NCBI RefSeq assembly: GCF_030655415.1
Contig: NZ_JAURVN010000004.1
Location: forward strand, 124,001-188,000
Source of the DNA: Herminiimonas sp.
Lineage (GTDB): Bacteria; Pseudomonadota; Gammaproteobacteria; Burkholderiales; Burkholderiaceae
Length of the DNA: 64,000 nt
Direction: 5' to 3'
The notes beneath the pieces were generated by a model. The model was not told the origin of the DNA. It worked only from the letters and a program-made list of their open reading frames with translations, and ran no database searches. Made by a program: the position numbers and the translations under genes. Of this stretch, positions 18,316 to 28,655 are shown piece by piece; position 1 is the stretch's first letter, and every line of letters begins with the position of its first letter.

Positions 18316-20463
18316 ATGTTAACGACGTACTACGCGACACACTACGATAGCCTGCTGGTTCTTATATCTTTGCTGGTTGCTATCCTGGCATCCTATACAG
18401 CGCTGGATATGGCTGAGCGTATTAATTCAACGCAGCAAAAAGGCGCGGCATTGTGGCTAGCCGGTGGTGCGTTCGCCATGGGCGTCGGTATTTGGTCCAT
18501 GCATTTCATCGGCATGCTGTCGTTTCGCCTGCCGATCGCACTCGGTTACGATTTAACGCTGACGATCGCATCACTTGCGATTGCAGTAGTCGCATCGGGT
18601 TTTGCTTTGTGGCGTATAAGCCAACCTACATTACCTATAAGGGCACTCAGCGTGAGCGCTTTGCTGATGGGTGTGGCAATCGCAGCCATGCATTACACCG
18701 GCATGGCCGCTTTACGCATGGCACCCGGCATAGACTACGATCCACTGCTGTTCTTTCTATCTGTACTGATTGCAATTGCAGCCTCGGGCGCCGCGCTATG
18801 GATAGCCTTTACCTTGCGCAAGAATAGACCGCACATGAAGCGTGCGCGCGCACTGGCAGCAGTTGTGATGGGCGTGGCGATCATCGGCATGCATTACACC
18901 GGCATGGCAGCAGCCAACTTCCCGGTAGGCAGTATTTGTACTGCGGCAAGTGAAGGCATTCTTCCCGGCTGGCTGGCGTTAGTCGTGATTATCGTGACGC
19001 TATCGGTACTGGCAATTGCACTGCTCACTTCCGTACTGGATGCGCGACTCGAATCGCAAACCAGTTTGCTGGCCAAATCGCTAGCAGTCGCCAATCAAGA
19101 ATTAACGCAACGAGCTTTGCAAGACAATTTGACCAAACTGCCAAACCGGACTTTGCTGGAAGACCGTTTGAATCAGATTTTGCACAAGGCTGAGCGTACC
19201 CATAGCCGCTTTGCAGTGATGTTTCTTGATCTGGACGGCTTCAAGGCAATCAACGATTCCCTCGGCCATCATATTGGCGACATGCTGCTGATTGAAGTCG
19301 CGCAGCGGATACGCGGCAGCATCAGAGCGCAAGACACGGCCGCGCGTCTGGGTGGCGATGAGTTCGTGTTACTGATCGAAGTAGTGGAGCCGGAAGACGC
19401 AGCGTCAGTCGCAGACAAGCTGTGCAACATCATCAATCAACCGTTTGATATCGGCCTCCATACCTTGGGCGTGTCAGCGAGTGTCGGCATTACCATTTAT
19501 CCGGATGATGGCAAGACTCCGCATGACTTGTTGGTCAACGCCGATGCGGCGATGTATCACACTAAAAGCACAGGACGCAACGGCTACCATTTCTTTGAAA
19601 CGTCGATGAACACCAATGCGCACAACCAATTGCAAGTGATACAGGATCTGCGACTGGCACTGGAACGCAAAGAGTTTCAACTCCACTACCAACCAAAATT
19701 CAACACGCCAGACGGCATGGTCATCGGTGCAGAAGCGCTATTGCGCTGGCAACATCCGACACGCGGGATGGTGGCGCCCAACGAGTTTATTCCGTTGGCT
19801 GAAAAGACCGGTTTGATTGTGCCGATAGGTGAATGGGTATTGGACGAAGCCTGCCGTCAAATGCGGATATGGCATGACGAAGGCAACACGCATTGGAAAG
19901 TGGCAGTCAATTTATCAGCGGTTCAGTTCAGCAACGATCAGTTGATTGAGCTGGTACAAGCGACACTCGCACGAAACAAATTGCCAGCATCTGCGCTGAT
20001 GCTGGAAGTCACCGAATCGACCGCAATGCATGACGTCGAAGCCAGTTTGAAGATCCTCGACAAGCTTGCCAGTTTGGGTATTGATATCTCTATCGACGAT
20101 TTTGGCACTGGTTATTCCAGCCTGCTTTATCTGAAACGCCTGCCTGCAACTGAGCTGAAAATTGATAGAGGATTCATCAGTGATCTGGCAAAGGGAAGCG
20201 ATGACTCATCCATCGTCGCTGCGATTATTGCATTAGGACGTTCGCTGAATTTGCGTATCGTTGCAGAAGGCGTGGAAACGAAAGAACAGCAAGCGTATTT
20301 GACCACGCTGGGCTGCGACACGATGCAAGGTTATTTGATGGGCAAGCCGATGGCAGCGAAGCAGTTTATGGATGCAATTCATGCTGCAGCTTTAGTAGCT
20401 GAAAAAACAAAGTTTTTGGCAGCTAATACTACGCCTTCAAATGATGACTCGACCGTGGTTTAG
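18316..20463 (+). CDS. MHYT-GGDEF-EAL membrane c-di-GMP enzyme
   Basis: 715 residues from the ATG at 18316. The N-terminal MHYT sensor has seven membrane helices with repeats SMHFIGM, AMHYTGM and GMHYTGM (residues 60-200), thought to bind metal and sense a diatomic gas. A GGDEF domain has an intact GGDEF at 346-350 and an inhibitory RxxD site at 337-340. The EAL domain is complete: EALLR (473-477), VNLS, EVTES, IDDFGTG, KIDR and AEGVE. Both synthesis and hydrolysis of c-di-GMP are therefore possible. The longer frame from 18154 adds 54 residues not expected before an MHYT domain. It appears to be a single-gene unit. Confidence 0.9.
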   Translation: MLTTYYATHYDSLLVLISLLVAILASYTALDMAERINSTQQKGAALWLAGGAFAMGVGIWSMHFIGMLSFRLPIALGYDLTLTIASLAIAVVASGFALWRISQPTLPIRALSVSALLMGVAIAAMHYTGMAALRMAPGIDYDPLLFFLSVLIAIAASGAALWIAFTLRKNRPHMKRARALAAVVMGVAIIGMHYTGMAAANFPVGSICTAASEGILPGWLALVVIIVTLSVLAIALLTSVLDARLESQTSLLAKSLAVANQELTQRALQDNLTKLPNRTLLEDRLNQILHKAERTHSRFAVMFLDLDGFKAINDSLGHHIGDMLLIEVAQRIRGSIRAQDTAARLGGDEFVLLIEVVEPEDAASVADKLCNIINQPFDIGLHTLGVSASVGITIYPDDGKTPHDLLVNADAAMYHTKSTGRNGYHFFETSMNTNAHNQLQVIQDLRLALERKEFQLHYQPKFNTPDGMVIGAEALLRWQHPTRGMVAPNEFIPLAEKTGLIVPIGEWVLDEACRQMRIWHDEGNTHWKVAVNLSAVQFSNDQLIELVQATLARNKLPASALMLEVTESTAMHDVEASLKILDKLASLGIDISIDDFGTGYSSLLYLKRLPATELKIDRGFISDLAKGSDDSSIVAAIIALGRSLNLRIVAEGVETKEQQAYLTTLGCDTMQGYLMGKPMAAKQFMDAIHAAALVAEKTKFLAANTTPSNDDSTVV

Positions 20464-20492
20464 CATCCATTAACTTTGCAGCCGCGGGCTCC

Positions 20493-20759
20493 TCACTTGG
20501 GACAAGCCGCAATCATTAACGGATCTTGCAAGGCTGCGCTGTAACGCCAGGATTCAGTTTGATGTAATGCGATATACGGCAAAAAATCCTGCGCCGCCTT
20601 ATCCATCGATTTTATGTTCTCACCCTGCATATCGACGGCTATTGCTTCGGGCAATATTGGTGACCATGTCACAATAATGATAGTGGCAGCGACCGTAAAA
20701 AAGACAATGACAATACCGGCCCAAATAAGGCCCATGAAGTGCGATTTTCTTGCATCCAT
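20493..20759 (-). CDS. Small single-pass membrane protein, unknown
   Basis: An 88-residue protein that I do not recognise. A short basic N-terminus is followed by one strong membrane helix (LIWAGIVIVFFTVAATIIIV, about residues 11-30) and a roughly 55-residue tail, probably periplasmic, with one cysteine near the end. A good ribosome-binding sequence (AAAGGGAGA) precedes the ATG, which argues that it is real. It is convergent with the MHYT gene and about 140 bp from the leuA terminator. Nothing in the sequence gives a function. Confidence 0.6.
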   Translation of the reverse strand: MDARKSHFMGLIWAGIVIVFFTVAATIIIVTWSPILPEAIAVDMQGENIKSMDKAAQDFLPYIALHQTESWRYSAALQDPLMIAACPK

Positions 20760-20899
20760 GCTGTCTCCCTTTCGCCGTGTGAACCGGCCTTCCCATTCCC
20801 GACAGATGATTGATCCTTATCTCTTTTCCTGAATTGATATGTACGTTTGCGCACGTAAGCCAGCGAGTTTTAAACTGCTTTAAACCGTGAGCACAAACA

Positions 20900-20929
20900 A
20901 AAAGGCCTTGCATCTCGGCAAGGCCTTTT
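20900..20929 (-). terminator. Rho-independent terminator downstream of leuA
   Basis: A 12-bp perfect stem AAAAGGCCTTGC / GCAAGGCCTTTT with a 6-base loop and a T-run on the minus strand, about 30 bp after the leuA stop. Confidence 0.9.
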
Positions 20930-20960
20930 AAAACGATTTAAATACTTCACAACGGCAGCA

Positions 20961-22508
20961 CTACAACTGCGGGTTCAACTTCTCGATTTTTGAATGCAAT
21001 TTATTTAGTGCCGAGATGTACGCCTTGGCCGAAGCAATCACTATATCCAGATCTGCGCCTACGCCATTGACGATACGGCCGGCTTTCGATAAACGCATTG
21101 TGACCTCGCCTTGCGATTCTGTACCGGTAGTAATCGCGTTGACTGAGAACAGCAGTAATTCAGCACCGCTCGCCACTTTCGATTCGATCGCATTCACGAT
21201 TGCATCGACCGGACCATTGCCTTCGCCTTTGCAGGTTTCTTCCTTGCCACCTATAGAAAATACGACGCTGGCCGCAGGTTTGGTTGCGCTGGATGATTGC
21301 TGTGTCAGCGAAACAAAATTGTAGTATTCCTTCTCGTGCGATTGCTGCTCATCCGATACCAGCGCCATGATGTCTTCATCGAAGATATCCGACTTGCGAT
21401 CAGCGAGTTCCTTGAAGCGCACGAATGCTGCATCGGTATCGGCTGCCGATTCCATCGTGATGCCTAATTCTTCCAGGCGTTGCTTGAAAGCGTTGCGGCC
21501 TGAGAGCTTGCCGAGCACGATTTTGTTGGCGCTCCAGCCCACATCTTCGGCACGCATGATTTCGTAGGTGTCGCGCGCTTTCAACACGCCGTCCTGATGA
21601 ATACCGGATGCATGCGCAAATGCATTCGCGCCGACCACCGATTTATTCGGCTGCACCGCAAAGCCGGTGATTTGCGACACTAGTTTAGAAGTCGGCACGA
21701 TCTGTGTCGCGTCAATACCAATTTCCAAATTGAAGTGATCCTTGCGCGTGCGCACGGCCATCACAATTTCTTCCAGCGCGGTGTTGCCGGCGCGTTCACC
21801 CAAACCGTTGATCGTGCATTCAACCTGACGCGCGCCACCTATCATCACGCCAGCGAGCGAGTTGGCAACTGCCATACCCAAATCGTTGTGGCAATGCACA
21901 GACCAGACTGCCTTGTCTGAATTAGGAATGCGTTCGCGTAAAGTCTTCAACATATTGCCGTACAACTCAGGCACGCCATAACCGACTGTATCGGCAAAAT
22001 TAATGGTGGTTGCACCTTCCTTGATCACGGCTTCAATCACGCGACACAAAAAATCGATATCCGAGCGGCTGCCGTCTTCAGGGCTGAACTCCACGTCATC
22101 GGTAAACTTGCGTGCATAGCGCACCGCCATCTTGGCTTGCTCGAACACCTGGTCCGGCGTCATGCGCAGTTTCTTTTCCATGTGCAAAGGCGAGGTTGCG
22201 AGGAAGGTGTGGATACGCTTTCTTTCAGCCGGCGCCAACGCCTCTGCCGCGCGTGCGATGTCTTTGTCATTCGCTCGCGAGAGCGAGCACACTGTCGCAT
22301 CTTTGATGATGCCGGAGATCGCATGGATAGATTCAAAATCACCTTGCGACGCGGCTGCAAAACCCGCTTCGATAATATCGACCTTCAAACGCTCTAGCTG
22401 TCTGGCAATGCGAATTTTCTCGTCTTTCGTCATCGACGCGCCGGGCGACTGCTCGCCATCACGCAAGGTCGTGTCAAAAATAATCAGTTTGTTTGAATCG
22501 ACTGCCAT
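20961..22508 (-). CDS. leuA: 2-isopropylmalate synthase
   Basis: A 515-residue enzyme for the first committed step of leucine synthesis (2-oxoisovalerate plus acetyl-CoA). The N-terminal TIM barrel has [16 protein letters not shown], the metal ligands in [15 protein letters not shown], and [14 protein letters not shown]. The C-terminal regulatory LeuA dimer domain (from about residue 390) should mediate leucine feedback. It follows pssA by 107 bp, within which lies a long inverted repeat (22556-22602). The rest of the leu pathway (leuC, leuD, leuB) is 25 kb away in this window. Confidence 0.97.
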   Translation of the reverse strand: MAVDSNKLIIFDTTLRDGEQSPGASMTKDEKIRIARQLERLKVDIIEAGFAAASQGDFESIHAISGIIKDATVCSLSRANDKDIARAAEALAPAERKRIHTFLATSPLHMEKKLRMTPDQVFEQAKMAVRYARKFTDDVEFSPEDGSRSDIDFLCRVIEAVIKEGATTINFADTVGYGVPELYGNMLKTLRERIPNSDKAVWSVHCHNDLGMAVANSLAGVMIGGARQVECTINGLGERAGNTALEEIVMAVRTRKDHFNLEIGIDATQIVPTSKLVSQITGFAVQPNKSVVGANAFAHASGIHQDGVLKARDTYEIMRAEDVGWSANKIVLGKLSGRNAFKQRLEELGITMESAADTDAAFVRFKELADRKSDIFDEDIMALVSDEQQSHEKEYYNFVSLTQQSSSATKPAASVVFSIGGKEETCKGEGNGPVDAIVNAIESKVASGAELLLFSVNAITTGTESQGEVTMRLSKAGRIVNGVGADLDIVIASAKAYISALNKLHSKIEKLNPQL

Positions 22509-22555
22509 GATGCACTCCTGAGTCTGGGCTCAATATTTATTTTGGTAATTCAATT

Positions 22556-22602
22556 TGCAGATGCTACGTTGTATTGCCATAAGACGTCAGCACGCATCTG
22601 CA
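22556..22602 (-). other. Inverted repeat between pssA and leuA
   Basis: Arms TGCAGATGC and GCATCTGCA (9 bp, perfect) are separated by 29 bases. No T-run follows on the minus strand. It could form a hairpin in the pssA-leuA message or serve as a paired protein-binding site just upstream of leuA. Confidence 0.45.
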
Positions 22603-22615
22603 TCTTCTTTAAAAC

Positions 22616-23494
22616 TCAATCGTGCGTATCAATTTCCGTCTGCACAATACTGACCGGCTTGCCTTTAGCGAGGCGCCAAAAGTAAATTGCATAACCTGAC
22701 AAACCGTACAGCACGAACAAACCAAACAATACTTTAGGCGGATCACCAGCGACCGCAACCAAGGCCAGCACAATCAGAAAGACGGCGATAAACGGCACTG
22801 ACTTGCGATAGTTGATGTCCTTGAAGCTGTAAAACGGTACGTTCGTTACCATCGTCAAACCAGCATACAAAGTAATTGCCCAAGCGGCCCAGCTCAATTC
22901 GTTGCCGTCATAGCCGAGATCTTGCATCAGCCAAATAAAACCTGCGACCAAAGCCGCCGCCGCAGGACTAGGCAAGCCTTGGAAATAGCGCTTATCAACG
23001 ACACCGATATTGGTATTGAAACGCGCGAGGCGCAATGCACCGCCAGCGCAATACACAAATGCCGCCAGCCAACCGAGCTTGCCCAAATCCTGCAGCGCCC
23101 AAATGTAGACAACCAAAGCCGGCGCAGCGCCGAAGGAAACCATATCGGCCAGACTGTCATACTGTGCGCCGAATTCACTTTGCGTGTTGGTCAGGCGCGC
23201 CACACGACCATCAATCGCATCGAGTAACATCGCAGCAAAAATCGCAATCGCTGCGTGATCAAATTTTTCTCCCATCGCCATCACGATGGCGTAGAAGCCG
23301 CAAAACAAACCTGCCGTAGTAAATGCATTCGGCAACAAATAAATACCGCGATGACGTCCTTTGGGCGCAGACACGACCAGCTCATCGTCGTCATGACGCG
23401 AAGTTTGCGTACCGCGAGCCGGCTTGCTCAGCGAACGTGTTCTGGCAAAAGCTGAAGTACTGGTTTTCGCTTTTCGGCGATTGAAACTAGACAT
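22616..23494 (-). CDS. pssA: CDP-diacylglycerol--serine O-phosphatidyltransferase
   Basis: A 292-residue integral membrane enzyme that makes phosphatidylserine, the precursor of phosphatidylethanolamine. The CDP-alcohol phosphotransferase signature is clear: DAIDGRVARLTNTQSEFGAQ followed by YDSLAD, giving the DGxxAR...GxxxDxxxD pattern. About eight membrane helices follow. A basic, Ser/Thr-rich N-terminus of some 45 residues is probably cytosolic. In many betaproteobacteria pssA lies between psd and leuA downstream of ilvC. Here leuA is present, but a SIMPL gene rather than psd lies upstream. Confidence 0.94.
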   Translation of the reverse strand: MSSFNRRKAKTSTSAFARTRSLSKPARGTQTSRHDDDELVVSAPKGRHRGIYLLPNAFTTAGLFCGFYAIVMAMGEKFDHAAIAIFAAMLLDAIDGRVARLTNTQSEFGAQYDSLADMVSFGAAPALVVYIWALQDLGKLGWLAAFVYCAGGALRLARFNTNIGVVDKRYFQGLPSPAAAALVAGFIWLMQDLGYDGNELSWAAWAITLYAGLTMVTNVPFYSFKDINYRKSVPFIAVFLIVLALVAVAGDPPKVLFGLFVLYGLSGYAIYFWRLAKGKPVSIVQTEIDTHD

Positions 23495-23825
23495 GCGTAT
23501 CCCGTGTATTAGGTCCGGTATTTAATGGAAAATCAGGAAGTCGTAGTGTATCAGACGGGCAATGGCAGCGGCTGCCGGGAATCGTGATGGCCACGGTGCT
23601 CAAAATGCTAAAAATCAGTCGAAAATGAGCCGAATACCGAGCGATATCTGCGAGCAAGGCTAAAAGTGCAAAACCAGCGCGCAAAAGAAAACCGCGGCCA
23701 GAAGCCGCGGTTGAGATACAACATTCTTAAAACGAATCATGAAACCAGATTTAATGCAGCGCTCTTAAGTTGCCGCGTTCAGCAACAGTATTCAAGCCGG
23801 CTTGGCTTCAATCCAAATTTCAAAA
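23495..23825. other. Intergenic region between the SIMPL gene and pssA, no gene
   Basis: About 330 bp without a credible coding sequence. It contains the SIMPL-gene terminator (23690-23712), so pssA-leuA must have its own promoter in the 195 bp between that hairpin and the pssA start. I could not pick out convincing -35/-10 elements. Confidence 0.45.
23690..23712 (-). terminator. Rho-independent terminator downstream of the SIMPL gene
   Basis: Stem ACCGCGGC / GCCGCGGT with a 5-base loop. On the minus strand it is followed by TTTTCTTTT. It lies about 115 bp past the stop of the SIMPL-domain gene. Confidence 0.8.
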
Positions 23826-24572
23826 TCAGCGGAATTTAACCTTGCCTACAACACGCATGGTCAAAGTCGTTTCGCCCGGTTCGAAACTTGGCTCTTCCAC
23901 TGCTGAATTATCAGCAGCCATCGAGGCACGCATCATTTTTGGCGCAGCTGCTTCTTGTGCGTAGTTGCCCGAACCTTCAAAGTCGACTGTATCCAGCACA
24001 GCATCAGCAGGGTTACGTCCCATCGCACGTGCGATTGATGCAATCCGCTCTGTCAGGTTGTTATATGTTGCGTCTATGCGTTGCGCATCCATTTTTTTGG
24101 CTGTCGTGTCGCTCAGACCAAACTGCAAACCGTTGACTGCCAATGTACGTTGCGTGGCAGCGACCAACTTAGGCAAGCCAGCCAGATTGCTGGTTTTCAC
24201 TTCCAGATATTGACCCACGCGCCAGCCGGTAGGTTGACGCACTTTATTGGTCGCTACACGAGGCTGCTCTTCCGGATAAACCGCGTAAGTGTAATAACCG
24301 CGCGTGGTCAGCACAGCCTTGGGATCTTCCTTGCGCACAATCTCCATGCCCTGCTTCATCTTTTGATTCACGCGCGATGCAGCGGCGGCTTTGTCCTTAT
24401 CCTGCTCTTCAATCATCAAGGTCAGGGTTGCTTCATCATTCGCCATTTTTACTTCGCCGAATGCGGGAACAATGACCAGTGTGCCGCTGGTTTGTACAGG
24501 CGTTTGCGCAACCGCAACAGCGCTAACAGCAAAACAGCTCAAAGCCAGCAAGACGGATTTAATTCGTGACAT
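23826..24572 (-). CDS. SIMPL-domain (DUF541) periplasmic protein
   Basis: 248 residues. A cleavable signal peptide (MSRIKSVLLALSCFAVSAVAVA, cut near AVA-QT) is followed by a SIMPL/DUF541 domain like that of BP26/OMP28 and YggE. It has a beta-rich start (GTLVIVPAFGEVKMANDEATL), a long helical middle and a conserved end (LTMRVVGKVKF). Members are periplasmic or outer-membrane associated and linked to oxidative stress, but have no known enzyme activity. I start at 24572 (GGAG upstream) rather than at the first codon of the frame (24605). It is bounded by terminators on both sides, so it is a monocistronic unit. Confidence 0.82.
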   Translation of the reverse strand: MSRIKSVLLALSCFAVSAVAVAQTPVQTSGTLVIVPAFGEVKMANDEATLTLMIEEQDKDKAAAASRVNQKMKQGMEIVRKEDPKAVLTTRGYYTYAVYPEEQPRVATNKVRQPTGWRVGQYLEVKTSNLAGLPKLVAATQRTLAVNGLQFGLSDTTAKKMDAQRIDATYNNLTERIASIARAMGRNPADAVLDTVDFEGSGNYAQEAAAPKMMRASMAADNSAVEEPSFEPGETTLTMRVVGKVKFR

Positions 24573-24706
24573 TGTGATTCTCCAGAAAGAGGCGCAGAGC
24601 ACCAAAAATTATTAAAAAACTTAGCCCTATTGTGACTCATGGACTAACGGTTAGTTCTTTCTATCGAGCAAGGCGTTCATTATTTTAGTGCAACTAAATG
24701 TAAACG

Positions 24707-24735
24707 AAAAAAGCCGCACCTCAGTGCGGCTTTTT
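24707..24735 (-). terminator. Rho-independent terminator of the ilvBNC operon
   Basis: Stem AAAAAGCCGCAC / GTGCGGCTTTTT with a 4-base loop and T-run on the minus strand, 50 bp after the ilvC stop. Confidence 0.92.
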
Positions 24736-24785
24736 GAAACACCCATTTCACTTTCGTAAAACGGCTGTATTCGATATTCCCAATC

Positions 24786-25853
<1,068 letters not shown>

Positions 25854-25890
25854 TTAACTGATTTTTTAAACTGCTTGATCTTGCAAATAC

Positions 25891-26382
25891 TTAGACTTTT
25901 AAAATGCGTTCGCCGCGACCAATGCCGGAACCGCCTGTACGGACAGTTTCCAGAATAGCTGTGCGATCGATAGAATCGATAAACGCGTCGAGCTTGGTTT
26001 TGTTACCGGTCAACTCGATGGTGTAGGTCTTGTCGGTGACATCGATGATGCGACCACGGAAAATATCCGCCGTGCGTTTCATCTCTTCACGTTCCTTGCC
26101 AACGGCACGAATCTTGATGAGCATCAGCTCACGTTCGATAAACGCGCCTTCAGTCAGGTCGACCACTTTGACCACTTCGATCAAACGGTTCAAATGCTTG
26201 GTGATTTGTTCAATCACATCGTCCGAGCCGGTGGTGACGATCGTCATGCGCGACAAGGTTGCATCTTCAGTTGGAGCGACGGTCAACGTTTCGATATTGT
26301 AACCACGTGCGGAGAACAAACCCACCACGCGGGACAATGCACCCGCTTCATTTTCGATCAGTACGGAAATAATATGGCGCAT
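25891..26382 (-). CDS. ilvN: Acetolactate synthase regulatory small subunit
   Basis: A 163-residue regulatory subunit. The N-terminal ACT domain (HIISVLIENEAGALSRVVGLFSARGYNIETLTVAP) binds valine and confers feedback inhibition; the C-terminal domain activates the large subunit. Length matches the IlvH/IlvN short form. The start overlaps the ilvB stop as TAATG, giving translational coupling and balanced subunits. Confidence 0.96.
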   Translation of the reverse strand: MRHIISVLIENEAGALSRVVGLFSARGYNIETLTVAPTEDATLSRMTIVTTGSDDVIEQITKHLNRLIEVVKVVDLTEGAFIERELMLIKIRAVGKEREEMKRTADIFRGRIIDVTDKTYTIELTGNKTKLDAFIDSIDRTAILETVRTGGSGIGRGERILKV

Positions 26383-28139
26383 TACAGATCCTCCGAACCG
26401 AGCAACATTTCAGTCAAGCCTTTGCCGGTCTTGACCATAGGCCAGACGTTTTCGGTTTGATCTGTAATGAAATTCATGAATACCAGACGATCTTTCATAT
26501 CAAATGCTTCTTTCAATGCACCATCGACGTCGGCCGGGTTTTCAATCTTCATGCCGACGTGGCCATACGATTCAACCAGTTTGTTGAAGTCTGGCAGCGA
26601 ATCCATGTACGACTCTGAATAACGCGAACCGTATTCCAGTTGTTGCCATTGCCTAACCATGCCGAGAAAACGGTTGTTCAACAAAATGATTTTTGGTGTC
26701 AGGTGATATTGCTTGCAGGTCGCCAGCTCCTGGATACACATCTGGATCGATGCTTCGCCAGTGATACAGGCGATCGTTGCATCAGGATTCGCCATTTGCA
26801 CGCCCATCGCGTACGGCAAGCCGACGCCCATCGTGCCAAGGCCACCGGAATTGATCCAGCGACGTGGCTTGTCGAACGGATAGTATTGCGCCGCCCACAT
26901 TTGATGTTGACCAACGTCAGACGTGATGAAAGCGTCGCCTTTGGTGACTTCCCACACCTTTTGAATAACCGATTGCGGCTTGATGACTTCGGTCGAATTC
27001 GTGAACTTCAAGCAATCGCGTGCGCGCCATTCGTTGATCTGCTTCCACCATGCGGACAATGCGACGCTGTTCGGTTTGGCTTCGGCCGCATCCAGTTGCG
27101 CCAACAATTCAACCAGCACTTCTTTGACGTTACCGACGATAGGAATATCAACTTTGACGCGTTTCGAAATCGACGATGGATCGATGTCGATATGAATGAT
27201 CTTGCGCGGCGTTGATGAAAAATGTTTTGGATTGCCGATCACGCGATCATCGAAACGCGCACCGATCGCAATCATCACGTCGGAATGCTGCATAGCCATA
27301 TTGGCTTCGTAAGTACCGTGCATGCCTGGCATGCCAACGAACTTGTCGCTCGATGCCTTGTATGCTCCCAAACCCATCAAGGTATTGGTGCAAGGGAAAC
27401 CGAGCTTGTCGACCAGCTTGTTCAGTTCTTCAGATGCATGCGCCAGAATCACGCCGCCGCCGGTATAGATCATCGGACGTTCAGCTTGCAACAGCAGTTG
27501 CACCGCTTTACGGATTTGACCAGCGTGGCCTTTATCGACCGGTTTGTACGAGCGCATTTCGACTTCTTTTGGATATTCGAAAACGCACTTGTGCATCGTG
27601 ATGTCTTTAGGAATATCGATCAGCACCGGGCCTGGACGGCCGGTGGTCGCGATGAAGAATGCTTTCTTCATGGTCGCGGCGAGATCCTTGACATCCTTGA
27701 CGAGGAAATTGTGTTTGACGCATGGACGGGTAATCCCGACCGTGTCGCATTCCTGGAATGCATCCAGACCGATCGCGTGCGAAGGCACTTGACCGGAAAT
27801 GATGATCATTGGAATCGAGTCCATATACGCAGTCGCCAAACCAGTAACAGCATTGGTAACGCCCGGACCTGAGGTCACGAGGCAAACGCCGACTTTATTG
27901 GAGCTGCGGGAATAGGCGTCAGCAGCATGCACGGCGGCCTGTTCATGGCGCACCAGAATATGCTGGAATTTGCTGTGGCTGAAAATTGCGTCGTAGATGT
28001 AGAGCACCGCCCCGCCCGGGTAGCCGAACACATGTTCAACACCTTCTTCGGCCAGGCAACGTACGACGATTTCTGCACCGGTGATTTCTTCACCGATTTT
28101 GTTATTGCTAACTGCGGTCGTGCTTGTTTCTGAGGTCAT
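26382..28139 (-). CDS. ilvB: Acetolactate synthase catalytic large subunit
   Basis: A 585-residue thiamine-diphosphate enzyme that condenses pyruvate with pyruvate or 2-oxobutyrate. The catalytic Glu lies in ILVRHEQAAVHAADAY. The FAD-binding middle domain and the ThDP/Mg site (CITGEASIQMCIQELATCKQY, then NNRFLGMVRQW) are present. It is first in ilvB-ilvN-ilvC. A 516-bp gap upstream contains the promoter. IlvI or IlvB would both be acceptable names. Confidence 0.96.
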   Translation of the reverse strand: MTSETSTTAVSNNKIGEEITGAEIVVRCLAEEGVEHVFGYPGGAVLYIYDAIFSHSKFQHILVRHEQAAVHAADAYSRSSNKVGVCLVTSGPGVTNAVTGLATAYMDSIPMIIISGQVPSHAIGLDAFQECDTVGITRPCVKHNFLVKDVKDLAATMKKAFFIATTGRPGPVLIDIPKDITMHKCVFEYPKEVEMRSYKPVDKGHAGQIRKAVQLLLQAERPMIYTGGGVILAHASEELNKLVDKLGFPCTNTLMGLGAYKASSDKFVGMPGMHGTYEANMAMQHSDVMIAIGARFDDRVIGNPKHFSSTPRKIIHIDIDPSSISKRVKVDIPIVGNVKEVLVELLAQLDAAEAKPNSVALSAWWKQINEWRARDCLKFTNSTEVIKPQSVIQKVWEVTKGDAFITSDVGQHQMWAAQYYPFDKPRRWINSGGLGTMGVGLPYAMGVQMANPDATIACITGEASIQMCIQELATCKQYHLTPKIILLNNRFLGMVRQWQQLEYGSRYSESYMDSLPDFNKLVESYGHVGMKIENPADVDGALKEAFDMKDRLVFMNFITDQTENVWPMVKTGKGLTEMLLGSEDL

Positions 28140-28655
28140 GCTAACGTCCTTTCAAGGTCCATTGGAAATTGATCGGATGCTCTCTCCTATTGAAACCGCT
28201 AACTGCGTCAGTGCTGAGGCGTCCCTTTTTTGTGCGGTCACGTCGATTCGTTACACATCTGTGAATGTGCTTCAAACAAACGCTTAACGCGACTCGTTCG
28301 GCCGGAGTTTCTGAGGCAGGATTGCGAATTTCTCGCGCTTGTGGCACGGGTTAGAGCAAACAGCTTTCAAATTTGAAGCGCGTCTTTTTACAAAACTGCA
28401 TCATGCGCAACATGCAAAAAGACCATGGGATCCCTTCGAGGTGACGAAGGGAGTGATACGTTACTGCGTTGCACAATTCCGGTCAAGTGAAATTCAAGGA
28501 AAGCTGTTTGAAATCAAGGATTTTGCGCAAAAATTGCCCACAAACGAGGCTTTTTTGCTAGCATGCGTGCAGTTTGAAAAAGTGGTCGCCCTTATAATAT
28601 GGGCATCTAATCCAGCAATATCTCCGGCAGCTCTCTATCGAATTCGCTGCATCCC
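28140..28655. other. Divergent control region between ilvB and the ECF sigma gene
   Basis: No convincing gene. A perfect 8-bp hairpin, TCCCTTCG / CGAAGGGA with a 6-base loop, lies at 28431-28452 without a T-run. A direct repeat is at 28488-28520 and a TATAAT word near 28593. A minus-strand open frame (28141-28347) upstream of ilvB is not enriched in Ile, Val or Leu codons, so I do not read it as an attenuation leader peptide. Confidence 0.45.
28488..28520 (+). promoter_or_regulatory. Direct repeat upstream of the ECF sigma operon
   Basis: TGAAATTCAAGGA (28488-28500) and TGAAATCAAGGA (28509-28520) recur about 21 bp apart, two helical turns, and about 135-170 bp upstream of the sigma gene. The spacing suggests tandem sites for a DNA-binding protein. 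Confidence 0.3.

Noticed and set aside
26640..27215. Plus-strand open frame of 191 codons opposite ilvB
   Set aside because: Shadow of ilvB with no start signal.
28141..28347. Possible leader peptide upstream of ilvB
   Set aside because: It lacks runs of Ile, Val or Leu codons and no terminator/antiterminator pair could be drawn.
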